Below the pieces are notes generated by a model. The model had not been told where the DNA came from. It saw nothing but the letters and a program-made list of their open reading frames with translations, and did no database searches. The translations under genes were made by a program, and so were the position numbers. A DNA stretch of 43,096 nt from an uncultured bacterium (GTDB lineage Bacteria; Patescibacteriota; Minisyncoccia; Minisyncoccales; UBA5738): NCBI GenBank assembly GCA_903847095.1, contig CAINCQ010000042.1:1-43096 (forward strand), read 5' to 3'. Positions 17,388-23,945 of this stretch are shown one piece after another; within the stretch, counting starts at the first letter, position 1, and the number at the start of each line of letters is the position of its first letter.

Positions 17388-17648
17388 GTGAATTATTTAG
17401 TTGAAGACCTGCTAAAAATTCATACGCCGCACCATTCACAGATTCAATGGCTCATAAAGAACTATTTTTCGCGTTCGGGCTATGAAGCCCGGACGGAAAA
17501 AGAGGTCTGGCGGAATCGAAAAGGCCGGAACGCGACCGCAGGAAGTCCCGAGTAAACCCGAGGGAATGTGTTTGCCCAGAAGGGCAGCTACTCGGTCGGG
17601 ATCGAGGTCGATGACTGCTCGATCCGAATGAATTCAATCGAAAAGTAA
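17388..17648 (+). pseudogene. disrupted PD-(D/E)XK-type gene
   Basis: A GTG at 17388 opens a frame reading MNYLVEDLLKIHTPHHSQIQ, then SGYEARTEKEVWRNRKGR. The same frame resumes later as VFAQKGSYSVGIEVDDCSIR and ends NSIEK at TAA 17646-17648. GR...VFA...GIEVD is the spacing of a PD-(D/E)XK core. Between GR and VFA sits a 34-bp palindromic element (17532-17565) with an in-frame TAA at 17553-17555, which splits the gene. The C-terminal part of a full nuclease is missing. A shorter relative of the N terminus occurs at 23359-23436. Confidence 0.65.
17532..17565 (+). repeat. 34-bp palindromic insertion element, copy 2
   Basis: The segment begins GCGACCGCAGGAAGTCCCG and ends CCCGAGGGA, matching the copy at 9880-9913 at 28 of 34 positions. 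Here it lies inside a nuclease-like reading frame and contributes its only internal stop codon. Confidence 0.6.
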
Positions 17649-17671
17649 AATATTTCTTTTCCGGAGGTGCT

Positions 17672-17822
17672 CCCCGCATCCTGCGGGGCCAAAGGAGTAT
17701 CCTCCTAAACGATTTAGTAAAATCGTTCCGTAAGTTGGAATCTTCGTTCTTCCGCTTCTCGCGGAAGGAAGCCGAAGGCTTCATATTTTGTGATTCGATC
17801 AAGCCTGGGGTTCACAAAATAT
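17672..17822. repeat. cluster of six consecutive stem-loops
   Basis: Six perfect or near-perfect hairpins follow each other. They are CCCCGCA/TGCGGGG (17672-17688), AGGAG/CTCCT (17693-17706), AACGATTT/AAATCGTT (17708-17727), CTTCCGC/GCGGAAG (17749-17767), GAAGCC/GGCTTC (17768-17782) and ATATTTTGTG/CACAAAATAT (17783-17822). No coding region fits this stretch. It may be a structured RNA or a build-up of small palindromic insertions. Confidence 0.75.
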
Positions 17823-17834
17823 TTAAACGCACTT

Positions 17835-17856
17835 AAACCGTCTTTGGCGGTTTTTT
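17835..17856 (+). terminator. intrinsic terminator
   Basis: AAACCG and CGGTTT pair around TCTTTGG and are followed by a run of T. It would end transcription from the restriction operon before the arsenic promoter. Confidence 0.65.
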
Positions 17857-17922
17857 GATACGTATTAGTATATATTTAAATATATACTTTTTAGAGGGGG
17901 AAGGCGGAGAAGGCCGGATCGG

Positions 17923-17963
17923 AACAAAACAAGCGGATCCTTGCGGTTCCCGCTTGTTTTGTT
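17923..17963. promoter_or_regulatory. 14-bp perfect inverted repeat upstream of the ars promoter
   Basis: AACAAAACAAGCGG (17923-17936) pairs perfectly with CCGCTTGTTTTGTT (17950-17963) across a 13-nt loop, four bases before the arsR -35. The T-rich 3' arm could act as an insulating terminator. A second operator is possible but less likely, because the sequence is unlike the palindrome at the start codon. Confidence 0.6.
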
Positions 17964-17967
17964 AGCA

Positions 17968-18013
17968 TTGACAAAGATTGCAGTAGATATAAAATATCAA
18001 TATAAATTGATAT
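17968..18013 (+). promoter_or_regulatory. ars operon promoter and ArsR operator
   Basis: TTGACA at 17968-17973 and TAAAAT at 17990-17995 are 16 bp apart. A perfect palindrome ATATCAAT-ATAA-ATTGATAT (17994-18013) covers the expected start of transcription and abuts the arsR ATG. This is the typical form and position of an ArsR/SmtB-family operator. Bound repressor would block initiation until the inducer binds. The leader would be only about a dozen bases, with no room for a normal Shine-Dalgarno. Confidence 0.82.
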
Positions 18014-18319
18014 ATGAAACCGGAATGTTGCAAAAATAATCGTCGGAAAGAGGAGATCGCGCAAACCGCGCTGATTTTGAAGTTGCTGGCCGAAGAAAAC
18101 CGGCTTAAAATTCTTTGCATACTGAAAAGCGGAGAACATTGCGCTTGCGAGATCATCAAACATCTTGGTTTGCCGCAAAACTTGGTTTCTCACCATCTTA
18201 ATAAATTGAAAAAAGCGGAATTGATAACCGGCGAGAAGACCGGGGTTTGGATTCATTATTCCCTTACCGAAAAAGGCAAAAAAATCACTGATATGGTTTT
18301 TAAATTAAATCAAAAATAA
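18014..18319 (+). CDS. arsR: ArsR/SmtB-family metalloregulator
   Basis: A 101-residue winged-helix repressor that senses arsenic or a soft metal and controls this operon. The metal-site helix has EHCACEII (Cys43, Cys45), close to the ECVCDL arsenite motif of classical ArsR. The recognition helix is LPQNLVSHHLNKLKKA and the wing is GVWIHYSL. Additional cysteines at 5, 6 and 35 could complete the site. It is the first gene of a six-gene cluster with gaps of 17 bases or fewer, under a palindromic operator. The start ATG directly follows the operator. Confidence 0.92.
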   Translation: MKPECCKNNRRKEEIAQTALILKLLAEENRLKILCILKSGEHCACEIIKHLGLPQNLVSHHLNKLKKAELITGEKTGVWIHYSLTEKGKKITDMVFKLNQK

Positions 18320-18322
18320 TAT

Positions 18323-18622
18323 ATGGCGAACAAAATCACATCTATCGAAGTTATCGGATCGGGTTGTGCCAATTGCAAAAAATTGCACGAATTGGCGGTT
18401 GAGGCGGTTAAAGAGTTAAATTTTAGCGTTGAAGTCGGATATAGTAATGACATTCAAAAAGCTTTGGCTATGGGCGTGATGCAATTTCCAGTGCTGGCGG
18501 TTGATGGTAAGGCGGTTTTGACCGGCGCAACCTCAGATTTGGAGAAAGTGAAAAAAGCTTTAAACGATCAAATCGGTATTTCGGGGTGCTGTCCGTGCGG
18601 CGGAGATTGCGGCTGCCTCTAA
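18323..18622 (+). CDS. arsE: small thioredoxin-fold protein, ArsE-like
   Basis: A 99-residue redox protein of the thioredoxin_3 (MTH895/TM0996) family. The active-site pair is CANC at residues 15-18, and the cis-proline strand reads MQFPVLAVDGK. The C terminus adds a cysteine-rich tail (GCCPCGGDCGCL) unusual for the family, which could bind a metalloid. Small thioredoxins of this kind accompany arsF and arsG in organoarsenical clusters, so ArsE is the likely name. The symbol rests on context as much as on sequence. Confidence 0.7.
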   Translation: MANKITSIEVIGSGCANCKKLHELAVEAVKELNFSVEVGYSNDIQKALAMGVMQFPVLAVDGKAVLTGATSDLEKVKKALNDQIGISGCCPCGGDCGCL

Positions 18623-18636
18623 TCTAAAATATAACT

Positions 18637-19605
18637 ATGGATATTTTTTACCCCGTTAAACTATTTGCCGACTGGCTGACCTATCGGTTTTTTGACATTA
18701 TTCCCGATACGATGCTGGCCAGCGCGGTGAATTTTTTCATTTACGACACCATAAAGATCATTATCCTTTTGGCGGTGATAATTTACGCGGTTTCGCTTAT
18801 CCGTTCTTTTCTGCCGCCGGAAAAGGTTCGCGCCTTGTTGGTGCGCAAAAACAAATATGCCGGGAATGTTCTGGCCTCAATGCTGGGAATCATTACGCCG
18901 TTTTGCACCTGTTCGGCCATTCCGCTGTTCTTGGGATTTGTGCAGGCAGGCGTACCGTTGGGCGTAACCTTTTCTTTCCTTGTTGCTTCGCCGATGATCA
19001 ATGAGGTGGCGTTGGTGATGCTGTGGGGAATGTTTGGTCCAAAGATTGCTTTGATATACATATTCAGCGGCCTTATCATTGCCATAATTTCCGGCATCAT
19101 TATCGGCAAACTGAAAGTTGAAAAATTGCTGGAGCCGTTTGTTTTGGAAACGAAATTGAATGCGGGCGCGAATGCCGCCGCGATGTCTTGGAGGGATAGA
19201 AATATCTATGCTAAAGATTACACCTTGGATATTATTAAAAAAGTTTGGCCTTATGTGGTTATCGGTATAAGTATCGGTGCCTGGATTCACGGCTATATTC
19301 CCGCGGATTTCCTGGCGCAATATGCCGGAAGCGGCAAATGGTATGCCGTGCCACTGGCAACGCTTCTGGGGATTCCGTTGTATTCCAACGCCGCCGGTAT
19401 CATTCCATTGGTAAGCGCACTTACTGAAAAAGGCGTTGCCATTGGCACGACGCTTGCCTTTATGATGGCGGTAACCGGCCTTTCTTTGCCGGAATTTATG
19501 ATCTTGCGCCGGGTGATGAAAACCAAGCTGATTTTAATTTTTGCTTCAATTGTGGGATTAGGGATAATGTTTACCGGATGTTTGTTTAACTTAATTATTA
19601 AATAA
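18637..19605 (+). CDS. arsP: ArsP/DUF318-family permease
   Basis: A 322-residue membrane protein of the permease family PF03773 with about eight to nine helices. The hallmark TPFCTCSAIP lies at residues 87-96 with Cys90 and Cys92, followed by the helix FLVASPMINEVAL. A mirrored second half shows GIPLYSNAAGIIPL. ArsP proteins expel trivalent organoarsenicals. Close relatives (SO_0444 type) move other soft metals, so substrate is inferred from the neighbouring arsR and arsFG. It is complete. Confidence 0.8.
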   Translation: MDIFYPVKLFADWLTYRFFDIIPDTMLASAVNFFIYDTIKIIILLAVIIYAVSLIRSFLPPEKVRALLVRKNKYAGNVLASMLGIITPFCTCSAIPLFLGFVQAGVPLGVTFSFLVASPMINEVALVMLWGMFGPKIALIYIFSGLIIAIISGIIIGKLKVEKLLEPFVLETKLNAGANAAAMSWRDRNIYAKDYTLDIIKKVWPYVVIGISIGAWIHGYIPADFLAQYAGSGKWYAVPLATLLGIPLYSNAAGIIPLVSALTEKGVAIGTTLAFMMAVTGLSLPEFMILRRVMKTKLILIFASIVGLGIMFTGCLFNLIIK

Positions 19606-19614
19606 CAAAAAAAT

Positions 19615-19995
19615 ATGAACTGTTCTTGCCAACCAAATCAGCCGTCAAAAGAAAATAACGCGCAATTTGCCAAATGGCACGGAATTGATCGTAATGCAAT
19701 CGACTGGCAACCGAAAATAGATGAAGCAAAATGCATTGGTTGCGGATTGTGTGCCACGACCTGCGGACGCAAGGTATACAAGTATGATTACGAAAACAAA
19801 AAATCAAAAGTAGTAAATCCGAATAATTGCATGGTGGCCTGCCAGACTTGCGCCAATCTTTGCCCGGCGGGTGCGATAACCTTTGCCGAAGGTGCGGATA
19901 CAAGAGAAAAGGCGCAAAAGATCGTCAGAGAAACAAGAATTTTGCCGGCAATTCAAAAAGAACTTGAAAACAAAAAAGAGGAGTTAAAATTTTAA
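19615..19995 (+). CDS. dicluster 4Fe-4S ferredoxin
   Basis: A 126-residue protein with two cysteine clusters. The first is CIGCGLCATTC in the form CxxCxxCxxxC, and the second is CMVACQTCANLCPAG in the form CxxxCxxCxxxCP. Each can hold a 4Fe-4S centre. The N terminus adds CSC and a short leader (NNAQFAKWHGID). Located between the permease and arsF, it would supply electrons to the thiol/nitroreductase-like partners of this operon. That coupling is inferred from position. Confidence 0.82.
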   Translation: MNCSCQPNQPSKENNAQFAKWHGIDRNAIDWQPKIDEAKCIGCGLCATTCGRKVYKYDYENKKSKVVNPNNCMVACQTCANLCPAGAITFAEGADTREKAQKIVRETRILPAIQKELENKKEELKF

Positions 19996-20000
19996 TCGGT

Positions 20001-20507
20001 ATGAATAAAAAATCCATTACCATGATTTTGGCGGTTTTGGGAATAATTGGGGCTTTGGGAACATTGTCCGCGGTCCCCAAAAAAGACGCGGCCAGCGAAC
20101 AATCGGCAAACTTGGATTCTGCCGCCAAACCGCAAAAAGATACCAGTAATATGTCGATTGCGGTTGCGTCCGCCCAAAAAGTTGAAGTTTTCCTATTCCA
20201 CCGTACGCAAAGATGCACCACTTGCATTGCCATTGGCAAACTAAGCGGCCAAACCGTGGAAGAAAGATTCGGCCAAGAAGTTTTGAGCGGCAAAGTTGTG
20301 TTCCGGGAAGTGAATGTTGACGAACCTCAAAACAAAGAATTGGCGGAAAAATTCAAGGCCAGCGGATCGGCTTTGTTTATCAACGCAATCCGTGGAGGAA
20401 GCGATAACATTCAAGAGGATGTTAATGTGTGGCGTTTGACCGGCGACGAAGCTGCTTTCAAGAATTATCTGGCGGGTAAAATCAACGGCCTGCTGGGAAA
20501 ACAATAA
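20001..20507 (+). CDS. arsF: ArsF-family secreted/anchored redox protein
   Basis: A 168-residue protein with a hydrophobic N-terminal signal anchor (about residues 7-25), a low-complexity linker and a thioredoxin-like domain. The active pair is at Cys72-Cys75 (HRTQRCTTC), the pattern of the family named nitrophenyl compound nitroreductase subunit ArsF. It would act outside the membrane with ArsE and ArsG. The stop overlaps the next start by one base, which implies coupling. The assigned reaction comes from family naming and not from anything visible here. Confidence 0.78.
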   Translation: MNKKSITMILAVLGIIGALGTLSAVPKKDAASEQSANLDSAAKPQKDTSNMSIAVASAQKVEVFLFHRTQRCTTCIAIGKLSGQTVEERFGQEVLSGKVVFREVNVDEPQNKELAEKFKASGSALFINAIRGGSDNIQEDVNVWRLTGDEAAFKNYLAGKINGLLGKQ

Positions 20508-21205
20508 TGGATATTTTAAACGCGCTGATTGATAGCAACACCATTCCCGCGCTGACCGCTTTTTTGCTGGGAATTTTGACGTCGATCAGCCCGTGCCCTT
20601 TGGCGACCAATGTTGCCGCCATCGCTTATCTGTCCAAAAACTTAAAAACGGCAAAGAACACTTTGACCAACGGAGCCTATTACGCTCTTGGCCGCGCGGC
20701 CAGTTACACTTTGCTGGCGATCTTGATCTATTACGGATTATCCGCTTTCCAAATCTCGAAATCCGTCCAAGGCTTGGGCGAAAAATTGCTCGGTCCGCTG
20801 CTTGTACTCATGGGCTTGGCAATGCTTGGCGTTGTTAAAATAAAACTGCCGTCAACCGGCGGCAGATTGGAGAAAATCAAGCTTTGGCTTACAAGCAAGG
20901 GGGGATTTGGAGCGTTCTTGCTGGGAGCGTTGTTCGCCTTAGCATTTTGCCCATACAGTGCCGTGCTTTTCTTCGGGGCGCTGATCCCGCTGGTGATGGA
21001 ATCCTCCGGCGGCTTGCTTTTGCCGCCCTTGTTCGCTTTGGGAACAGGCTTGCCGGTGATCGTTTTTTCTTTCTTAATCGCTTTCAGCGCACAAAAGCTT
21101 CTGACGGCTTTCCAAGCAATGCAGAAAATCGAAAAAGCCATGCGTTACCTCGTAGCCTTTATTTTTCTGGCGATCGGTGCTTATTACCTGCAATTTTTGT
21201 TTTAA
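20507..21205 (+). CDS. arsG: ArsG-family (CcdA/DsbD-like) permease
   Basis: A 232-residue membrane protein with six helices of the CcdA/DsbD superfamily. One cysteine lies in each half: SISPCPLATN (Cys30) and ALAFCPYSAV. This pairing carries reducing equivalents across the membrane in CcdA-type proteins. The ArsG family is described as the efflux permease for aromatic aminobenzylarsenicals. Directly after arsF and close to a thioredoxin and a ferredoxin, it may instead deliver electrons to ArsF. Both readings are open. Confidence 0.78.
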   Translation: MDILNALIDSNTIPALTAFLLGILTSISPCPLATNVAAIAYLSKNLKTAKNTLTNGAYYALGRAASYTLLAILIYYGLSAFQISKSVQGLGEKLLGPLLVLMGLAMLGVVKIKLPSTGGRLEKIKLWLTSKGGFGAFLLGALFALAFCPYSAVLFFGALIPLVMESSGGLLLPPLFALGTGLPVIVFSFLIAFSAQKLLTAFQAMQKIEKAMRYLVAFIFLAIGAYYLQFLF

Positions 21206-21212
21206 CCGGCGA

Positions 21213-21446
21213 AAGGAGGCCGTCCGGCCTTGCGCTCTTTGACGTAAGGAAAAGTGCGTTTTTAAAATTACGCCTTAAAGCGGAATTTTAAAAAGACGGA
21301 CGGCCTCCTTGAGCTGTACCCGGAGCCGGAAATTTCCGGGAAGGCTTTTGCGATTGAGCAAAAGACTTTCGGGAAAAGCGGAGGAGCAAAAACCGTAGAG
21401 GCTGGAGGCGGAAAATATCAAGGTCCGCGATAACGGTACTTGATAT
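21213..21446. repeat. nested stem-loop region downstream of arsG
   Basis: AAGGAGGCCGTCC (21213-21225) and GGACGGCCTCCTT (21298-21310) form a perfect 13-bp stem. Its loop contains an 11-bp stem (TTTTTAAAATT/AATTTTAAAAA) and a small CCTT/AAGG hairpin, as in a three-way junction. Next come the palindrome CCGGAAATTTCCGG (21326-21339), CTTTTGC/GCAAAAG (21345-21364) and ATATCAAG/CTTGATAT (21415-21446). No gene fits. Most of the non-coding 21206-21984 stretch is this region plus the island repeats. Confidence 0.75.
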
Positions 21447-21622
21447 ATGGTGGAGCCGGTTTGCGCCGGAGGCATCGTTAAGCGGTTTTTGCGGGGGAGC
21501 GGTTTCCGGCGGATTTCGCTTGCCAGGCATCCGGTATGGGGCAGCGAGTCGGGCGTTTCGGGGGCAGCCGGACAAGGTCTCAGAGCTTGGATTTGGCACT
21601 TACCTGGGTCGAATTGGGCTCA

Positions 21623-21667
21623 TAAAAACTCGTCCTTCCAGAAGGACGACTCAAGGACGAGTTTTTA
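21623..21667. repeat. 45-bp palindromic insertion element
   Basis: TAAAAACTCGTCCTT (21623-21637) and AAGGACGAGTTTTTA (21653-21667) are perfect inverted arms. An internal alternative hairpin is CGTCCTT/AAGGACG. The element separates TCGAATTGGGCTC from GGCCAACGCA, which are contiguous (apart from two bases) in the island repeat, so it looks inserted into a repeat copy. It ends in T5 and could also terminate transcription. Confidence 0.75.
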
Positions 21668-21704
21668 TCTCGGCCAACGCACACCTTTTTACCCCCACCT
21701 GCGG

Positions 21705-21840
21705 CTAAAATGCGTTGGCCAGAGCCCAATTCGAGCCCGGCTGCCCCCTTGCGAGCGCCGCCCTGGAGGATAGTAATCCGGAAGGGCAAGCGAAGCTCAG
21801 TCGGGGGCAGATCGATGGCCTAAATCAGCTATTCTTGATA
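21705..21840 (-). repeat. right copy of 136-bp island-flanking inverted repeat
   Basis: Reverse complement of 9739-9874 with the same length and scattered differences. On the plus strand the frame through it is interrupted by TAG and TAA, then reads AQSGADRWPKSAILDKIGTS and ends LVEDVLQ at 21878. An extra inverted partial copy lies just upstream (about 21609-21680), so this border is itself palindromic. Confidence 0.88.
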
Positions 21841-21880
21841 AAATAGGTACAAGCTTGGTTGAAGATGTACTCCAGTAAAC

Positions 21881-21906
21881 AAAAAAACGCCAATTGGCGG
21901 TTTTTT
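21881..21906. terminator. bidirectional intrinsic terminator
   Basis: CGCC-AATT-GGCG is flanked by an A-run on the left and a T-run on the right. It closes the island before the next promoter. Confidence 0.8.
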
Positions 21907-21929
21907 GTTATTTAACGAATAATTGAATC

Positions 21930-21958
21930 TTGACATTAGAATAAAAGCAATGTATTGT
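21930..21958 (+). promoter_or_regulatory. promoter of the 21.9-kb unknown gene
   Basis: TTGACA at 21930-21935 and TATTGT at 21953-21958 have a 17-bp spacer. The start of transcription would lie about 20 bases before the coding region. Confidence 0.7.
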
Positions 21959-21984
21959 CTACTCAATAATTCTGAGAAAAGATA

Positions 21985-22365
21985 TTGTGCGGGGTGAATT
22001 TGGTGGATGCAAAAGAAAAATTAACAAACATGCTGTTGATGCTGGGGAAAACGCCTGGCGAGATAAAGGGCGATTGCATACCTTGGTGCGTAATTGAAGG
22101 TATTGCGTATATCACTATATCTTTCATAGAAGGAATCGCGCTAGCCGCTTTTTATAAGGGGAATGCATCGATTCAGTGTCGGCTTCGCGACGAAAATAAC
22201 AGCACGATCTCCTTTGATGAGATGAACTATCTTTTGGAGGTTTTTAACGAAGCCCCCGAAGAAGTCAAGGAAACCATGATTTTGCTTCTCTTGGGAGACG
22301 CGGAAGTGGCTGGACAATTTGTTGCCGCCATCAAAGAGAAATACGGACAAAATTTGACACAATAA
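21985..22365 (+). CDS. unknown protein, 126 residues
   Basis: The frame is open from TTG 21985 to TAA 22365. Candidate starts are TTG 21985, GTG 21994 and GTG 22003, and none has a clear Shine-Dalgarno. A hydrophobic stretch (VIEGIAYITISFIEGIALAAF) is followed by a charged, mostly helical C-terminal half with EVFNEAPEEVKETMILLLLG. A good promoter lies directly upstream. I recognise no family. The low predicted complexity and promoter quality support a real gene, but the start is uncertain. Confidence 0.6.
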   Translation: MCGVNLVDAKEKLTNMLLMLGKTPGEIKGDCIPWCVIEGIAYITISFIEGIALAAFYKGNASIQCRLRDENNSTISFDEMNYLLEVFNEAPEEVKETMILLLLGDAEVAGQFVAAIKEKYGQNLTQ

Positions 22366-22423
22366 TGACCGGTCGTGAACTTGGCCGTCATTAAGTGCCA
22401 AAAAGTAGTCCATTTTTTTTAGG

Positions 22424-22490
22424 AAAGCAGCCCTCCGGAGGGGTCTCCTGCAGGCCGGCGGACGCATTAGGGCAGTCCTAGTGATTAGTT
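22424..22490 (+). repeat. partial third copy of the island-flanking repeat
   Basis: CCCTCCGGAGGGGTCTCCTG, then CAGGCCGGCGGACGCA and GGGCAGTCC, align with the middle of the left island repeat at about 9793-9843 in the same orientation, with several substitutions. Nothing else is evident in the 22366-22560 gap. Confidence 0.6.
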
Positions 22491-22560
22491 TCGTTAAAAA
22501 TTTATGGAATTGAAAGACTAATGAATCCTGGGTCCTATTGATTTTCCATCGCATAAAAAT

Positions 22561-22583
22561 TTGACAACAATCATAACCGATGG
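22561..22583 (+). promoter_or_regulatory. putative promoter of the 22.6-kb gene
   Basis: TTGACA at 22561-22566 is a consensus -35. The sequence 17 bp further on is only TAACCA, so the -10 is weak or non-standard. The ATG follows about 24 bases later. Confidence 0.45.
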
Positions 22584-22607
22584 TAACCATTTGGCAGGTG
22601 ATATTTA

Positions 22608-23312
22608 ATGTCAGAATGGGCTTGGAAGTGTCGTGAAGATGATGAGGAAGAAGAGCGAATGCAAAAACAGTTTGCCAAAGACTTGGAAAAGTCTCGCCAA
22701 ACAGGATGGTTCCTTGTCAAAAGCAAAGTGATCCAAAGCAAGGAACAGAATAAAAAGAAATATTTCTGTTGCCATGAGGTAAAGATTAAGACACCTTTTA
22801 TTCAGGTGATGAGCATAGAGGCAGGCAGTCTTGGCGGAGCAGACGCGCTTACTTACTTAGCGGAAGCTTTATGTGAGACCGGGCCGGAGATTGGAAAGTT
22901 TGCTCGGGGAGCTGACAGTGTTTGGAGATTAAGTTTAGCTATGGAGTGTGCAGAAAGAAACCATCCTCCGCTGGTTATTTGTAACGCTGCCGAATTTCCC
23001 AAATTTTATCCACAATTCATCAAAGCGCCTTCCGCGCCTTACAATGGAAAGATATACGTGCTTACCCTCAAAGCCGAAGATGGCAAAATTGGCAGAGTCT
23101 TTTACAACGCATACGAACGGCTTACAGGAAAAGATCCGAAACCTTTTTGTTCGCCAACCTTTCATGGCCCTTTTGAAGGCTTGATGTCAAGTTATGAGAG
23201 CAATGAGCTGGTTGTGGCCTTCCATGCAGTAGATATTGAGAAGAAATCATCAAAAGCTCCAAAAAAAACCAAGGCAACAACTGTTAAGAAACCTAAAAAT
23301 ACAACAAAGTAG
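22608..23312 (+). CDS. unknown protein with Lys-rich C-terminal tail
   Basis: A 234-residue soluble protein. Residues 1-30 are acidic and helical (CREDDEEEERMQKQF). The core contains VMSIEAGSLGGADALTYLAE and an alpha/beta pattern, with an acidic/aromatic region ending in FHGPFEGLMSSYES. The last 25 residues are Lys/Pro/Thr-rich, like a nucleic-acid-binding tail. No family is recognised. A perfect terminator begins at its stop codon. It lies between the island repeats and dcd and could be resident or acquired. Confidence 0.7.
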   Translation: MSEWAWKCREDDEEEERMQKQFAKDLEKSRQTGWFLVKSKVIQSKEQNKKKYFCCHEVKIKTPFIQVMSIEAGSLGGADALTYLAEALCETGPEIGKFARGADSVWRLSLAMECAERNHPPLVICNAAEFPKFYPQFIKAPSAPYNGKIYVLTLKAEDGKIGRVFYNAYERLTGKDPKPFCSPTFHGPFEGLMSSYESNELVVAFHAVDIEKKSSKAPKKTKATTVKKPKNTTK

Positions 23313-23339
23313 CACAGAACAAGTGCTACAATTTTTTTT
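23309..23339 (+). terminator. intrinsic terminator
   Basis: GTAGCAC and GTGCTAC form a 7-bp stem around AGAACAA, followed by eight T. The stop codon of the preceding gene is inside the stem. Confidence 0.88.
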
Positions 23340-23358
23340 GCGATAAAATTTTACAAAA

Positions 23359-23436
23359 ATGAATTATTTGGTTGAGGACTCGCTAAAAATTTATGTGCCG
23401 TACCATTCGCAGATGAAGCGGTTGGGTTTAGATTAA
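23359..23436 (+). pseudogene. N-terminal remnant of the MNYLVED nuclease-like family
   Basis: ATG at 23359 opens 25 codons reading MNYLVEDSLKIYVPYHSQM and then diverging (KRLGLD). It matches the first 19 codons of the broken PD-(D/E)XK-type gene at 17388 (MNYLVEDLLKIHTPHHSQI). The rest of the gene is absent. It ends three bases before the convergent dcd stop. Confidence 0.6.
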
Positions 23437-23438
23437 GC

Positions 23439-23945
23439 CTATTTTTGAGATTTGAACCGGCCCTTATAAATTGCTTCTCCTTGGCAATATTCGAACACGA
23501 ATTGGCAAATTTTGGTTCCGGGAAAGATCGTGAGGGGGGTCGGGCTTAGGTTGGCAATTTCCAGCACTTCGCGGTTGTTGATGCCGGGCTGCATGAACGG
23601 CGCGGATATGTGCACCATTAACCCCAGGCGCGCGAACCGGCTCCGGCCTTCCAGCCAACCGGCGATATTCGGCGCCAAACTGACGTTTTCCACGGTTGTA
23701 CCCAGCAAAGTTTCTCCGGGCCGCATAGTATAACCGCTTTTATCGATGTCGATCAGCTTGGTCAGGTCGTTATAATCCGCTTTGTCGTCTACCGCGTAAG
23801 CGGTTGGTTTCAAAACAAAGATCCGCAAACTGTTACCTAAGGCCAGGTCATATGACGCCGGACCGAGATTTTTGGCTTCAAACGGAGTTATTTTGATATT
23901 TCCTTTCTTGATTTCCTCCAAAATTACATCATGCGTTAAGATCAT
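23439..23945 (-). CDS. dcd: dCTP deaminase
   Basis: Dcd converts dCTP to dUTP (or, in bifunctional members, to dUMP) for thymidylate synthesis. The 168 residues match the family. Conserved blocks are NLGPASYDLALGNSL, the GRSRFARLGLMVH substrate loop and NREVLEIANLSP, which supplies the catalytic glutamate, followed by FPGTKICQFVF. The leftward ATG at 23945 lies just downstream of a TATAAT box (23970-23975 on this strand) with a poor -35. It is intact and looks like a resident housekeeping gene marking the right limit of the accessory region. Confidence 0.9.
   Translation of the reverse strand: MILTHDVILEEIKKGNIKITPFEAKNLGPASYDLALGNSLRIFVLKPTAYAVDDKADYNDLTKLIDIDKSGYTMRPGETLLGTTVENVSLAPNIAGWLEGRSRFARLGLMVHISAPFMQPGINNREVLEIANLSPTPLTIFPGTKICQFVFEYCQGEAIYKGRFKSQK

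Noticed and set aside
17672-17822. CRISPR or tandem repeat array
   Set aside because: The stems differ in sequence and there are no equal repeats or spacers.
21288-21773. GC-rich open frames on both strands
   Set aside because: They fall on palindromes and repeats, with biased residues and no family signal.
9720-21900. Insertion sequence or transposon with its own transposase
   Set aside because: No transposase or tyrosine integrase gene lies between the inverted repeats.
17388-23436. Diversity-generating retroelement or retron in the repeat-rich region
   Set aside because: No reverse transcriptase or template/variable repeat pair is present.
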